A stretch of DNA of 64,000 nucleotides from Hoeflea sp. BAL378 (GTDB lineage Bacteria; Pseudomonadota; Alphaproteobacteria; Rhizobiales; Rhizobiaceae), in NCBI RefSeq assembly GCF_000759435.1, contig NZ_JRJG01000015.1, forward strand, positions 1 to 64,000. Reading direction: 5' to 3'. Both the position numbers and the translations under genes were made by a program. Position 1 is the stretch's first letter. Each line of letters starts with the position of its first letter. The notes under the pieces are model-generated. The model saw only the letters and a program-made list of their open reading frames with translations. It searched no databases and was not told where the DNA came from. Positions 46,121-54,877 of the stretch are shown in pieces.

Positions 46121-49100
46121 TCAGGTCCGGAGCACCCGGTAGATCGCCGGGATCACCAGGACCGTGAGCGCCGTCGACGAGGCGAGACCGAACAGCAGCG
46201 AGATCGCCAGGCCCTGGAAGATCGGGTCGGTCAGGATCACCGCCGCGCCGATCATGGCGGCGAGCGCCGTCAGGATGATCGGCTTGAAGCGGATCGCGCC
46301 CGCCTCGATCAGCACCGGCGTCAGCGGCGTGCCCGGCACATAGGCATGGCGGATGAAATCGACGAGCAGGATCGAGTTGCGCACGATGATGCCCGCCAGC
46401 GCGATGAAGCCGATCATCGAGGTGGCCGAGAACGGCGCGCCGAACAGCCAATGGCCGATCAGGATGCCGATGAAGGTGAGCGGCACCGGCGTGAGGATGA
46501 CCAGCGGCGCCTTGAACGAGCCGAACTGCGCCACCACCAGGATGTAGATCCCCAGGAGCGCCACGCCGAAGGCGCCGCCCATGTCGCGGAAGGTGACCCA
46601 GGTGACTTCCCATTCGCCGTCCCACAGCAGCGTCGAGGCCTGCTCGTCGGCCGGCTGGCCGTGCAGCGCGATCACCGGCTTCTCGAGCCCGGTCCAGTCC
46701 ATCGCGTCGAGCGCCTCCTGCACCGCCAGCATGCCGTAGAGCGGCGCCTCGTAGTCGCCGGCGAGCTCTGCCATCACCATTTCCGCGGCGCGGCCGTTGT
46801 GGCGGAACACCGGGAAGGACGAGGTCTCGCGGGAGACCTCGACCACGTCGCCGAGCTCCACCACGCTGCGGTCGCCCGGCAGCACATTGGCCGGGATCGG
46901 CGTGGTCAGGAAATCCTCGTCGACCAGGCGTTCGGCGCGCGGGCGCTCGAGCCTGATGGTGATCGGCGCCCGTCCGCCGCCGCGGTGGGAATAGCCCACC
47001 GTCTTGCCGGTGTTGAGGATGCCGATGGTGTCGAACACGTCCTGTTCCTGGACCTTGAAGAATTCCAGCTCGTCGGTGGAGATCTTCACCCGGGCCCGCT
47101 CGGCCGGCTGGCCCCAGGAATTGTCGATGTCGACGATGAAGGAGGCCGAGCGGAACGCCTCTTCGACGCGTCGGGCCACGGCGCGGCGCGTTTCGGCGTC
47201 GGGACCGTAGATCTCGGCCAGCAGCGTCGCCATCACCGGCGGGCCCGGCGGCGGCTCGACCACCTTCAGGCTCGCGCCTTCGGGCAGCGGAATGGCGGCG
47301 ATCCGGGCGCGGATGTCGAGCGCGATCTCGTGGCTCGACCGGTCGCGCTCGCCCTTGGGGGTGAGGTTGAGCGCGACATCGCCCATCTGCGCCTCCGAGC
47401 GCAGGAAGGAGTGCCGCACCAGGCCGTTGAAGTTGAACGGCGCCGCGGTGCCGGCATGGGTCTGCGTCGATTTCACCTCGTCGAGCTTGAGCACCTCGCG
47501 CGCCACCGCCTGCGCCACGGCGTCGGTGGCCTCCACGGAAGTGCCCTCGGGCATGTCGATCACCACCGAGAGTTCGCTCTTGTTGTCGAACGGCAGCAGC
47601 TTGACGGTCACATGCTTGGTGTAGAACAGCGACAGCGAGCCGAGCGTCAGTACGCCCACCACCAGCAGGAAGACCCAGGCGCTCGCCTTGCTGGACAGGA
47701 TCGGCCGCGCCACCGCGCGGTAGAGCCGGCCGAGCGCGCCGCCGGCCGAGGGGCCGTGGCCGTCTGCGCCGGCGTGGCCGTGATGCATCGGCGCGCGGCC
47801 GGCGATCTTGAGCATCAGCCAGGGCGTGACCATGACGGCGACGAAGAACGAGAACACCATCGCGGCGGAAGCATTGGCCGGGATCGGGCTCATATAGGGC
47901 CCCATCATGCCCGAGACGAACAGCATCGGCAGCAGCGCCGCGACCACGGTCAGCGTGGCGACGATGGTCGGGTTGCCGACTTCGGCCACCGCCTCGATCG
48001 CCGCCTGCTTGCGGTCGCGGCCGTCGCCCATGCCCCAGTGGCGGGCGATGTTCTCGATCACCACGATGGCGTCGTCGACCAGGATGCCGATCGAGAAGAT
48101 CAGCGCGAACAGCGACACGCGGTTGAGCGTGTAACCCATCACGCGGGAGGCGAACAGCGTGAGCAGGATCGTCACCGGGATGACGATCGCCACCACCAGC
48201 GCCTCGCGCCAGCCGATCGCCAGCCAGACGAGCAGGATGATCGAGACCGTGGCGAGACCCAGATGGTACAGGAGCTCGTTGGCCTTCTCGTTGGCGGTCT
48301 CGCCATAGTCGCGGGTCACCTCGACCGCCATCGAATGCGGGATCAACGAGCCTTCGAGCGCCTCGGTGCGTTCGAGGATCTGCTCGGCCACCAGCACCGC
48401 ATTGGCGCCGGCGCGCTTGGCGATGGCGAGCGTGACGGCGGGCTTGCGCTCGACGCCGCCGTCTTCGGCGCGCGTGACCGTGGCGACGATCCGCGCGGTC
48501 GAATCGGCGGCGAAGGAGACGTCCGCCAGGTCGCGCACATAGACGGGCCTGCCGTCGCGGGTGGTGACCAGCAGGTTGCCGATCTCGGCCGGCGCGTAGA
48601 GCGTCTCGCCCACCATCAGGTCCGCCGACTGGCCGTCGACCATCACCTGGCCGGCGGGGAAGGCCTGGTTTGCGCCCGACACCTTGCCCGCGAGCTGCTG
48701 CAGCGTCACGCCGTTGAGCGCCAGCCGCTTGGGATCGGGAGCGATGCGGATGATCTCGTCGGTGTCGCCGACGAGATAGGTGAGCCCGACATCGTCGATC
48801 TTGGACAGTTCCGTCCTGAGTTCCCGGGCGATGCGCGTGAGTTCGGTGGCGGTGACGGCGTCGCCGGCTTCCGCGGACGGCGTCAGCGTCAGCGAGACGA
48901 TGGCGACATCGTCGATGCCGCGCCCGACGATCATCGGCTCGGCGATGCCGACCGGGATGCGGTCGATATTGGCGCGGACCTTGTCGTGCACCCTGAGGAT
49001 GGCCGAATCGGTCTCGGTGCCGACGATGAAGCGCGCGGTGACCATCACCTTGTTGTCGGATGTCTGCGAATAGACGTGCTCGACCCCGTCGATGCTCTTG

Positions 49101-49339
49101 ACGATGGTCTCGAGCGGCTCGGACACGAGCTTCACCGCGTCCTCGGCCTTGAGGCCGGGCGCGGAGAGCAGGATGTCGACCATCGGCACCGAGATCTGCG
49201 GCTCTTCCTCGCGCGGCAGCGTCATCAGCGCCACCAGGCCGAAGGCGAAGGCCGCCAGCAGGAACAGCGGCGTCAGCGGCGAGACGATGAAGGCGCGGGT
49301 CAGCTTGCCCGCGATTCCCAGTCCGGGCGTCGCGCTCAT
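46121..49339 (-). CDS. RND efflux transporter permease (AcrB/MexF-like)
   Basis: The 1072-residue proton-driven pump has 12 membrane helices in two six-helix blocks, with large periplasmic loops after helices 1 and 7. The proton-relay aspartate pair is in SIGILVDDAIVVIENI (helix 4). FIALAGIIVRNSILLVDFIRHAY is the matching segment in the second half. The opening LTRAFIVSPLTPLFLLAAFAFGLVALMTLPREEEPQISVPMVDI (residues about 13-55) is typical of the VexK/hydrophobe-amphiphile subgroup. It overlaps the adaptor stop by 4 nt. No outer-membrane factor gene follows. Confidence 0.94.
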   Translation of the reverse strand: MSATPGLGIAGKLTRAFIVSPLTPLFLLAAFAFGLVALMTLPREEEPQISVPMVDILLSAPGLKAEDAVKLVSEPLETIVKSIDGVEHVYSQTSDNKVMVTARFIVGTETDSAILRVHDKVRANIDRIPVGIAEPMIVGRGIDDVAIVSLTLTPSAEAGDAVTATELTRIARELRTELSKIDDVGLTYLVGDTDEIIRIAPDPKRLALNGVTLQQLAGKVSGANQAFPAGQVMVDGQSADLMVGETLYAPAEIGNLLVTTRDGRPVYVRDLADVSFAADSTARIVATVTRAEDGGVERKPAVTLAIAKRAGANAVLVAEQILERTEALEGSLIPHSMAVEVTRDYGETANEKANELLYHLGLATVSIILLVWLAIGWREALVVAIVIPVTILLTLFASRVMGYTLNRVSLFALIFSIGILVDDAIVVIENIARHWGMGDGRDRKQAAIEAVAEVGNPTIVATLTVVAALLPMLFVSGMMGPYMSPIPANASAAMVFSFFVAVMVTPWLMLKIAGRAPMHHGHAGADGHGPSAGGALGRLYRAVARPILSSKASAWVFLLVVGVLTLGSLSLFYTKHVTVKLLPFDNKSELSVVIDMPEGTSVEATDAVAQAVAREVLKLDEVKSTQTHAGTAAPFNFNGLVRHSFLRSEAQMGDVALNLTPKGERDRSSHEIALDIRARIAAIPLPEGASLKVVEPPPGPPVMATLLAEIYGPDAETRRAVARRVEEAFRSASFIVDIDNSWGQPAERARVKISTDELEFFKVQEQDVFDTIGILNTGKTVGYSHRGGGRAPITIRLERPRAERLVDEDFLTTPIPANVLPGDRSVVELGDVVEVSRETSSFPVFRHNGRAAEMVMAELAGDYEAPLYGMLAVQEALDAMDWTGLEKPVIALHGQPADEQASTLLWDGEWEVTWVTFRDMGGAFGVALLGIYILVVAQFGSFKAPLVILTPVPLTFIGILIGHWLFGAPFSATSMIGFIALAGIIVRNSILLVDFIRHAYVPGTPLTPVLIEAGAIRFKPIILTALAAMIGAAVILTDPIFQGLAISLLFGLASSTALTVLVIPAIYRVLRT

Positions 49340-50304
49340 GGCAGCACCACCTTGTCGCCGGCCTTGAGCCCGCTGATGACCTCGATCATGCCGTCATGCT
49401 CGCCTGCCTGCGGCGCGCCGAGAATGACGGTCCGCTCCACTGCTTCGCCCGCATGGTTTTCCACCGGGATGAAATCGATGCCGTGGCGGGTGCTGATCGC
49501 ATTCATCGGCGCGAGCAGGGCAGGGCGGGACCCCACCGGGACCTCGACCAGCACGCGGGCATTGACAAAGGCGGTGTCGAGCTTGTCGACCTCGACATCG
49601 GCGATCACCCGCCCATTGTCGATCTGCGGATAGAGCTTGGCCAGCCGTCCCGCCGCTTCCCCGCCTTCGGTGGCGATGCGGATTTCGGAGCCGGCCTCGA
49701 GCTCGCCCGCGAAGCGTTCCGGCACGGCGAGCCGCAGATAGAAGCCGCCCGAGCCGATGGTCGCCACCGGCTCGCCCGGCATGATCACCGAGCCGCGGGT
49801 GGCGGGGACCGTCAGCACCCGGCCGTCGGCGGGCGCGATCACGGCGCCTTCGGTTTCCTGCTGGGTCAGCACGGCGCGGCTGGCCTTGGTGGCGGCGATC
49901 TGGTTGCGGATCACCTCCACATCGGTGGACAGTTGCGCCAGCCGTTGCCGCGTCACCACGCCCTGGCTCACCAGCGTCTCGCCGCGCTGCAGTTCGGCCT
50001 CCGCGGTCGCGAGTTGCGCCGCATAGGCCGCAAGCTGGGCGTCCTGGGCGGCGATCTGGAAGGCGATCTTGTCGTCCCTGACGAGACCGAGCTGCTGTCC
50101 CGCCGTCACCAGGTCGCCCTCGCTGATGGTCAGTTCCTCGATCACCCCGCCGATGCGCGCGCGCGCCGGCACCACGTCGCGCGATTCGACGCGCGCCTGC
50201 ACGGCTTTCCATTCGGTGATGGCGGTGGGTTGAAGGGTAAGGGTTTCGGCCTGGACCATGCTTGAAGAGGCAAAGACCAGAAGGGCAAAGCTGAGAGTTT
50301 TCAT
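49336..50304 (-). CDS. RND efflux periplasmic adaptor (membrane fusion protein)
   Basis: The 322-residue adaptor has a signal peptide (TLSFALLVFASSSMVQA), the barrel-sandwich motif RIGGVIEELTISEGDLVTAGQQLG, a short coiled-coil hairpin (residues about 75-150), then SVIMPGEPVATIGSGGFYLRLAVPE and a final domain with GLKAGDKVVLP. It couples the RND permease encoded next to an outer-membrane channel. The 185-nt upstream gap is AT-rich, with the dyad GCGGCCTATATAGGCGC near 50402-50418, a possible operator or promoter. Confidence 0.92.
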   Translation of the reverse strand: MKTLSFALLVFASSSMVQAETLTLQPTAITEWKAVQARVESRDVVPARARIGGVIEELTISEGDLVTAGQQLGLVRDDKIAFQIAAQDAQLAAYAAQLATAEAELQRGETLVSQGVVTRQRLAQLSTDVEVIRNQIAATKASRAVLTQQETEGAVIAPADGRVLTVPATRGSVIMPGEPVATIGSGGFYLRLAVPERFAGELEAGSEIRIATEGGEAAGRLAKLYPQIDNGRVIADVEVDKLDTAFVNARVLVEVPVGSRPALLAPMNAISTRHGIDFIPVENHAGEAVERTVILGAPQAGEHDGMIEVISGLKAGDKVVLP

Positions 50305-50489
50305 GTGGCGCCTCGCTGCAACGTTTATGGGGACCCGCGGCTAGTCTGATCGGTTTTGCGCGCAGTGTCTTTGCGCGAGATCAGTCGCATGGGGTCCGGT
50401 TGCGGCCTATATAGGCGCTTATATGTAAGATCGCAAATATAAAATAATAAAGCCCTGCAAGCCGCCCGGCCGCGGCTTCGCGGGCCGGC

Positions 50490-51617
50490 TCAGGCGAGCT
50501 TGTCGTCGAGCAGATCGACCGGAAACAGCATGGCGTCGATCAGCCGGTAGAACTCCGCCGCCGTGCGCGTGTGATCCATCGCCATGTCGAAGTGGAGCCG
50601 CCCGTCCCGGACGCCCTGGAAGCGCGGAATCTTCGGCTTGCGCCGGAATTCGGGCCTGAAGGACGCCAGCGCCCGCTTGCCGCGCCAGGCGAGGATGGAA
50701 TCCGCATAGGCGGTCTTCTTCGCGTGAAACTGCTCCCCGGTTGCCGCCGTCTCGCAATCCTTCACGCAGGCCTGGATGAAATTGTCTTCCCAGCCCGAAA
50801 GCTCGATGCCGTAGCGGCGCTTGAATGCCTCTATCGCCAGCGCCGCCGCGGCAGCGGGTCCGGCGGAAGCCTTGAACGGGAAATCCGCGAAGGGCGAACC
50901 GCTCTCGGTCGTGGCCGCCGGTGCCGGGGCGGCGCCCTGCACCGACAGCGGCCGCTCCCAGAACACCAGGCGGCGGGCGAGCGTCACCGTCTTGCAGGCA
51001 CTGTCGATGTCCGCCGCCGCCTGTTCGAACCAGACGTCGGAAAAGGCCGCGCGGGTCCGCTCCAGGAGATCGCGCCGCACCGCGCCGTGCCAGGCCCCGA
51101 ACGGACAGTCCGGCCGGTCCGAGGCGCCCTCCCAGTAGAACTGGCTGCGCATCGCGTCCGCCTGCTCGGGCGCGAGCAGACGGCTTCCGGTCGGAATGAT
51201 CGCGATGTCCCGGCCCTGGCGGAGCGCCGGCGGCACATGGCGGGCCCGGCCCCAGGACAGCGCATCGGCGTCCGGCACCCGCTTGGTCGCCGCCTCGATC
51301 ACTGCGCAGATTTCGGGATCCGCGTAGTCATGGGCCTCGATCAGGCAGACCCACGCCCCGCGCGCCTCGGGAATCATCCGGTTGGCGCAGGCGGCGAGAT
51401 CCGGCAGCGCCTCGTGGCCGTCCGCGGGCGGAACCAGCCGCAGCCGCGTGTCGCCCAATCCGGGTTCGCTTTGCAGAAGCTCCGCCACCGCGCCGCCGGT
51501 AAAGTCGCCCACCAGGATCTCGACATCGCCGCGCTCGCGGGCGAGCATCTGCCGCAGGCTTGCAGCGAGGTCCGGGTCGGGCGCCATCACCGGGATGCAG
51601 ATGGACAGAAGCGTCAC
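50490..51617 (-). CDS. Glycosyltransferase-2-like protein, probably catalytically altered paralogue
   Basis: The 375-residue protein begins LSICIPVMAPDPDLAASLRQMLAR and EILVGDFTGGAV, the GT-A nucleotide-sugar fold. Where the upstream paralogue has GDDDHID, this one has IEAHDYADPE, so the metal-binding DxD is not preserved. Further shared blocks are GAWHGAVRRDLLERTR, ACKTVTLARRLVFWERPLSVQGA and the C-terminal AAEFYRLIDAMLFPVDLL. Its start overlaps the stop of the upstream paralogue by 4 nt. It might be a partner or pseudoenzyme of that protein. Substrate unknown. Confidence 0.72.
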   Translation of the reverse strand: MTLLSICIPVMAPDPDLAASLRQMLARERGDVEILVGDFTGGAVAELLQSEPGLGDTRLRLVPPADGHEALPDLAACANRMIPEARGAWVCLIEAHDYADPEICAVIEAATKRVPDADALSWGRARHVPPALRQGRDIAIIPTGSRLLAPEQADAMRSQFYWEGASDRPDCPFGAWHGAVRRDLLERTRAAFSDVWFEQAAADIDSACKTVTLARRLVFWERPLSVQGAAPAPAATTESGSPFADFPFKASAGPAAAAALAIEAFKRRYGIELSGWEDNFIQACVKDCETAATGEQFHAKKTAYADSILAWRGKRALASFRPEFRRKPKIPRFQGVRDGRLHFDMAMDHTRTAAEFYRLIDAMLFPVDLLDDKLA

Positions 51618-52816
51618 GGCGCGAACACCTTGGCGCCGGTGACCACGGCCTCCACCGGCAGGATGGCGTTCTCGCCGAAGCGGTAGAACGCCGCGGGAGT
51701 CGCCGGGCCGATGCCCGATTCGCGGATGTAGAGCGTGTCATGGCTGAGCCCCGACAGCCGGTTGACGGTCTTGGGCGGCTTGAACGGCTCCGGCCTGAAA
51801 TGGCCGGCCCAGCGTCCATCTTCCCAGGCCGCGAACCCGCGCGCGAAACAGCCGACCCTGGCCGCATACTCCTCGGGCGTGACGCAGTATCTGCACTCGT
51901 CGATGGCGGCCCTGGCGAAATTGACGCCGAAGCCGGTCTGGTCGACGCCATGGGCCTGGCAGAACCAGGCGATCGTCGTGGCGATGCACAGGCACAGCGA
52001 CACGCCGGGATCGAACAGCGAGAACGGGAAGGACGGCTGGTCGAGGCTGATGCAGCCCGCGCTCTCGCGCTCGAAAATGTCGAGCCGGGTCTTCATCGTC
52101 TCGGTCGAGAGAGTGGCGGCCGAGTTCGACGCGGCACAGGCGCCCAGCACCGAAAACGGCCGCTCGCAATGGACGATCTTGCCGGCCTCGGCCACCACCT
52201 TGCAGGTGTTTTCCCAATCCACCACCGGATGCTCGAAAAAGCGCCCGCCATAGGTCTGGCGGATGCGCTGCATCAGAGAGGCGCGCACCGCGCCGTGATA
52301 GAGGCCGACGCCGACGGAGGGCCGCCGCCGCCCCTCGCTCCAGCGGAACAGCCGGTCGGCAAGGTCCGCCTTCGGGCGCAGCGCAATGGCGCTGGTCATC
52401 GGAATGCTGGCAAGGGTCGGCACCGGCCGGTTGTCGGGCCAGTGAAAGCTCATCGGGTCCCAACTGATGGCGTCGACATCGCGGTAGAGCACCTCGCAGC
52501 GGCGGATCAGTCCGGTCACGCGCGGGTCGATGTGATCGTCGTCGCCGATCACCGAGATCCACCGCCCCGCCGCCTGCTCGATCAGCCGCTCCCAGTTGCC
52601 CACCATCGGCAGTACCGCCGGACCGGGCGGGATCAGCCGGAACCGGCTGTCCTTGAGGATGGTGCGGAAAAACTCCGCCAGCGGCGCCGGATCGTCGGAA
52701 TTGTCGCCGACCAGCACCTCGAAATCCGCCCCGTCCGCCTCCGCCAGCGCTGTCAGCGTCTCCATGCAATAGGCCTGACGATTGCGCGTCGGAATGCAGA
52801 TTGTCAGGTGGACCAT
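51614..52816 (-). CDS. Family-2-like glycosyltransferase
   Basis: The 400-residue protein has the GT-A start LTICIPTRNRQAYCMETLTALAEA, EVLVGDNSDDPA, and the metal-binding acidic motif ISVIGDDDHIDPRVTGLI near residue 90. The C-terminal half carries GVGLYHGAVRASLMQRIRQTYGGRFFEHPVVDWENTCKVVAEAGKIVHCERPFSVLGA (residues about 175-235 by pattern), shared with the next gene. No membrane helix is present, so it acts in the cytosol on a sugar nucleotide of unknown kind. It forms a two-gene operon with the paralogue. Confidence 0.78.
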   Translation of the reverse strand: MVHLTICIPTRNRQAYCMETLTALAEADGADFEVLVGDNSDDPAPLAEFFRTILKDSRFRLIPPGPAVLPMVGNWERLIEQAAGRWISVIGDDDHIDPRVTGLIRRCEVLYRDVDAISWDPMSFHWPDNRPVPTLASIPMTSAIALRPKADLADRLFRWSEGRRRPSVGVGLYHGAVRASLMQRIRQTYGGRFFEHPVVDWENTCKVVAEAGKIVHCERPFSVLGACAASNSAATLSTETMKTRLDIFERESAGCISLDQPSFPFSLFDPGVSLCLCIATTIAWFCQAHGVDQTGFGVNFARAAIDECRYCVTPEEYAARVGCFARGFAAWEDGRWAGHFRPEPFKPPKTVNRLSGLSHDTLYIRESGIGPATPAAFYRFGENAILPVEAVVTGAKVFAP

Positions 52817-52895
52817 AAGGAGCTTTCAAGCGCGGCTGTGGTGAGCCAGCCTGCCAGACCAAGCTTGCGCCATGCTGACACGCGCGGGCAGGGGC

Positions 52896-54059
52896 TCAAT
52901 AGGCCTTGCCGCGCGCCGAGACCGACCAGAGGCATTCGACCCGGCCGTTGCGCACGCCGACATACCAGTCGTGCAGGTTGCAGGTCGGGTCGCAATGGCC
53001 TGGCACCAGCCGCAGCTTGTCGTTGATCCTGAGCACGCCTTGGGGATCGGCGAGCGTGCCGTGCTCGTCGGAACATTCGGTGTAGGCGATGTCGTCCCTG
53101 CCGAAGACTGACGGCAGGCCGCTGTCGACCGACTGCACCTTCAGGCCCGCGTCGCAGATCGCCCTGCCGGGCTTGACGTGGCTCATCACCGAGGTGAGGA
53201 GGAACAGCGCGTTTTCGAACTGGGCCGCGTCGAGACGCCGGCCGTCCTCGTCGAGCACCCGGCCGTAATCGGCGTCCATGAAGGCGTAGGAGCCGCATTG
53301 CAGCTCGGTGTAGACGCCCGACATGCCTTCGAGGCGGTAGGAGCCGGTGCCGCCGCCGGTCACCGTGCCGCAGGCGAGGCCCTCCGCCGCGAGCGCCGCC
53401 ACCGTTTCCGTGACGATCGCAAGTGCTGCCTCGAACTTGGCCTTGCGGTCCTGGTGGCGCTCCAGATGCTGCATCGCGCCCTGATAGGCCTGGATGCCCG
53501 CGAATTCGAGACCCGGCGCGGCGCCGATCGCCTTGGCCAGTGCCACCGCCTCGCGGGCCGTGCTCACCCCGCACCGCTTCGCGCCGCAGTCGAGCTCGAC
53601 CAGGCAGAAGATCGTCGCGCCATGCCGGACCGCCGCCGCCGAGAGCTCCGCCACATTGTCGATGTCATCGACGCAGCAGCCGATCCGCGCGCCCCGCGCG
53701 GGCAGCCGCGCCAGCCGGTCGATCTTCAGCGGATCGCGCACCTGGTTGGAGATCAGCACGTCGGAAATCCCGCCGCGCACGAAGGCCTCCGCCTCCGAGA
53801 CCTTCTGGCAGCAGACCCCGACGGCGCCGCCGAGCCTCTGCTGCAGCCTGGCCACGTCGACCGATTTGTGCATCTTGCCGTGCACCCGCAGCGCCACGCC
53901 CATGGCTTTGGCCTCGGCGCCCATCTTGACGATGTTGCGCTCGAGCGCATCCAGATCGAGGATCAGGCACGGCGTCTGGATCTCCTGCTCCTCCATGCCG
54001 GGCAGGGCGGGCACGTCATAGCCCACCTCCAGCCCGTCGAGATTGGCGTCTGTGCTCAT
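52896..54059 (-). CDS. bhcC: 3-hydroxy-D-aspartate aldolase-like PLP enzyme (BhcC/DSD1 family)
   Basis: The 387-residue fold-III PLP enzyme cleaves 3-hydroxyaspartate to glycine and glyoxylate in the beta-hydroxyaspartate cycle. The sequence pattern PCLILDLDALERNIVKMG, the PLP-lysine block RVHGKMHKSVDVARLQ, VGVCCQKVSEAEAF, GIQAYQGAMQHLE, GGGTGSYRLEG, QCGSYAFMDADY and the metal ligands in GHCDPTCNLHDWYVGVRNG agree closely with BhcC as I remember it. AAGGAGA precedes the ATG at 54059. The other cycle genes (bhcA, bhcB, bhcD, regulator bhcR) are not beside it, so D-threonine aldolase-like or 3-hydroxyaspartate dehydratase activity remains possible. Confidence 0.86.
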   Translation of the reverse strand: MSTDANLDGLEVGYDVPALPGMEEQEIQTPCLILDLDALERNIVKMGAEAKAMGVALRVHGKMHKSVDVARLQQRLGGAVGVCCQKVSEAEAFVRGGISDVLISNQVRDPLKIDRLARLPARGARIGCCVDDIDNVAELSAAAVRHGATIFCLVELDCGAKRCGVSTAREAVALAKAIGAAPGLEFAGIQAYQGAMQHLERHQDRKAKFEAALAIVTETVAALAAEGLACGTVTGGGTGSYRLEGMSGVYTELQCGSYAFMDADYGRVLDEDGRRLDAAQFENALFLLTSVMSHVKPGRAICDAGLKVQSVDSGLPSVFGRDDIAYTECSDEHGTLADPQGVLRINDKLRLVPGHCDPTCNLHDWYVGVRNGRVECLWSVSARGKAY

Positions 54060-54189
54060 CAAAGTCTCCTTGGTCCGACCGGCCCCATCCCTGCCGCAAA
54101 TCCGCACGAAATGCCAGTCCGCGCTTGACCGGCCGGGACGCGGAGGGCCAGGGTGGGCAACTGCCGCGTCATGAACAAGAGGTGACTCC

Positions 54190-54453
54190 ATGCGATGGGC
54201 CTTGGCCGATTTCAGCCATCCGTTCTTCAACTCTCTCGTCCGCCGGATCGTGATCTTCTGCGTGGTGGCGGGCTGGACGGTCGTGGAATATCTCGGCGGC
54301 TCGCAAGGCTGGACGTTGTTCTTCCTGGCCCTCACCGCCTACACGGGCTGGGGCTTCTTCCTCTCGGGCCAGGTCGGCACCGCACCCCCGGATGAGGGCG
54401 GCGCGGGAAAGCAGCCGCCCTCCGCGGGCGACGGGTCTGGCGACGAGCGCTGA
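54190..54453 (+). CDS. Small membrane protein, 87 residues
   Basis: No family recognised. Two closely spaced hydrophobic stretches (RRIVIFCVVAGWTVVEYLGG and WTLFFLALTAYTGWGFFLSG) form a helical hairpin or two membrane helices, followed by a Gly/Pro/Asp/Ser-rich tail of about 25 residues. AAGAGGTGA precedes the ATG, supporting translation. It stands alone between the divergent aldolase gene and tRNA-Pro. Confidence 0.7.
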   Translation: MRWALADFSHPFFNSLVRRIVIFCVVAGWTVVEYLGGSQGWTLFFLALTAYTGWGFFLSGQVGTAPPDEGGAGKQPPSAGDGSGDER

Positions 54454-54620
54454 CCGGGCCGCACGCCGCCGCCGACCGGACGCTCCACCGCGCTCTGCAG
54501 TCCCCCGCGCCGTGACATTTCCACACATCCATTTGAACCTGAGATGCATTAGGGGCTTGTGGCGACGATTGCGCCGGTCTATAAGCCAGCCGCTGGTCAC
54601 GGCCAGCCGCAAACTGGTCA

Positions 54621-54697
54621 CGGAGTGTAGCGCAGCCTGGTAGCGCACGTCGTTCGGGACGACGGGGTCGGAGGTTCGAATCCTCTCACTCCGACCA
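54621..54697 (+). tRNA. tRNA-Pro (anticodon CGG)
   Basis: A 77-nt cloverleaf: acceptor CGGAGTG pairs with CACTCCG (54687-54693), discriminator A, encoded CCA at 54695-54697. The anticodon loop TTCGGGA reads CGG, flanked by CGTCG/CGACG. The T arm contains GGTTCGAATCC. A short TTTCTC stretch follows. Confidence 0.95.
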
Positions 54698-54877
54698 GTC
54701 TTTCTCTGTCCGGCCCGGCGGACATCCCTCACGCTTCATCCACCGATATCGACACGCAAGGCCTGGCGCGGATACCCGGTTTCCTCCCGCCTGTGGCGGC
54801 GGTTGATGCGGATCAACGCCGGAAGTCCGATTCAGGCTAGGCTGCGGGCAGTCTGGCACGTCTTGGAGGGATCGGTG

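Noticed and set aside
46346-49633. Very long plus-strand frame opposite the RND pump genes
   Set aside because: Same reason: Arg/His/Asp-rich shadow of two well-supported genes, with no domain recognisable.
54586-54623. Short tandem repeat (CCAGCCGC and TGGTCACGG twice) before tRNA-Pro as a mobile-element or CRISPR trace
   Set aside because: Only two short copies with different spacing, partly running into the tRNA acceptor stem; no associated genes.
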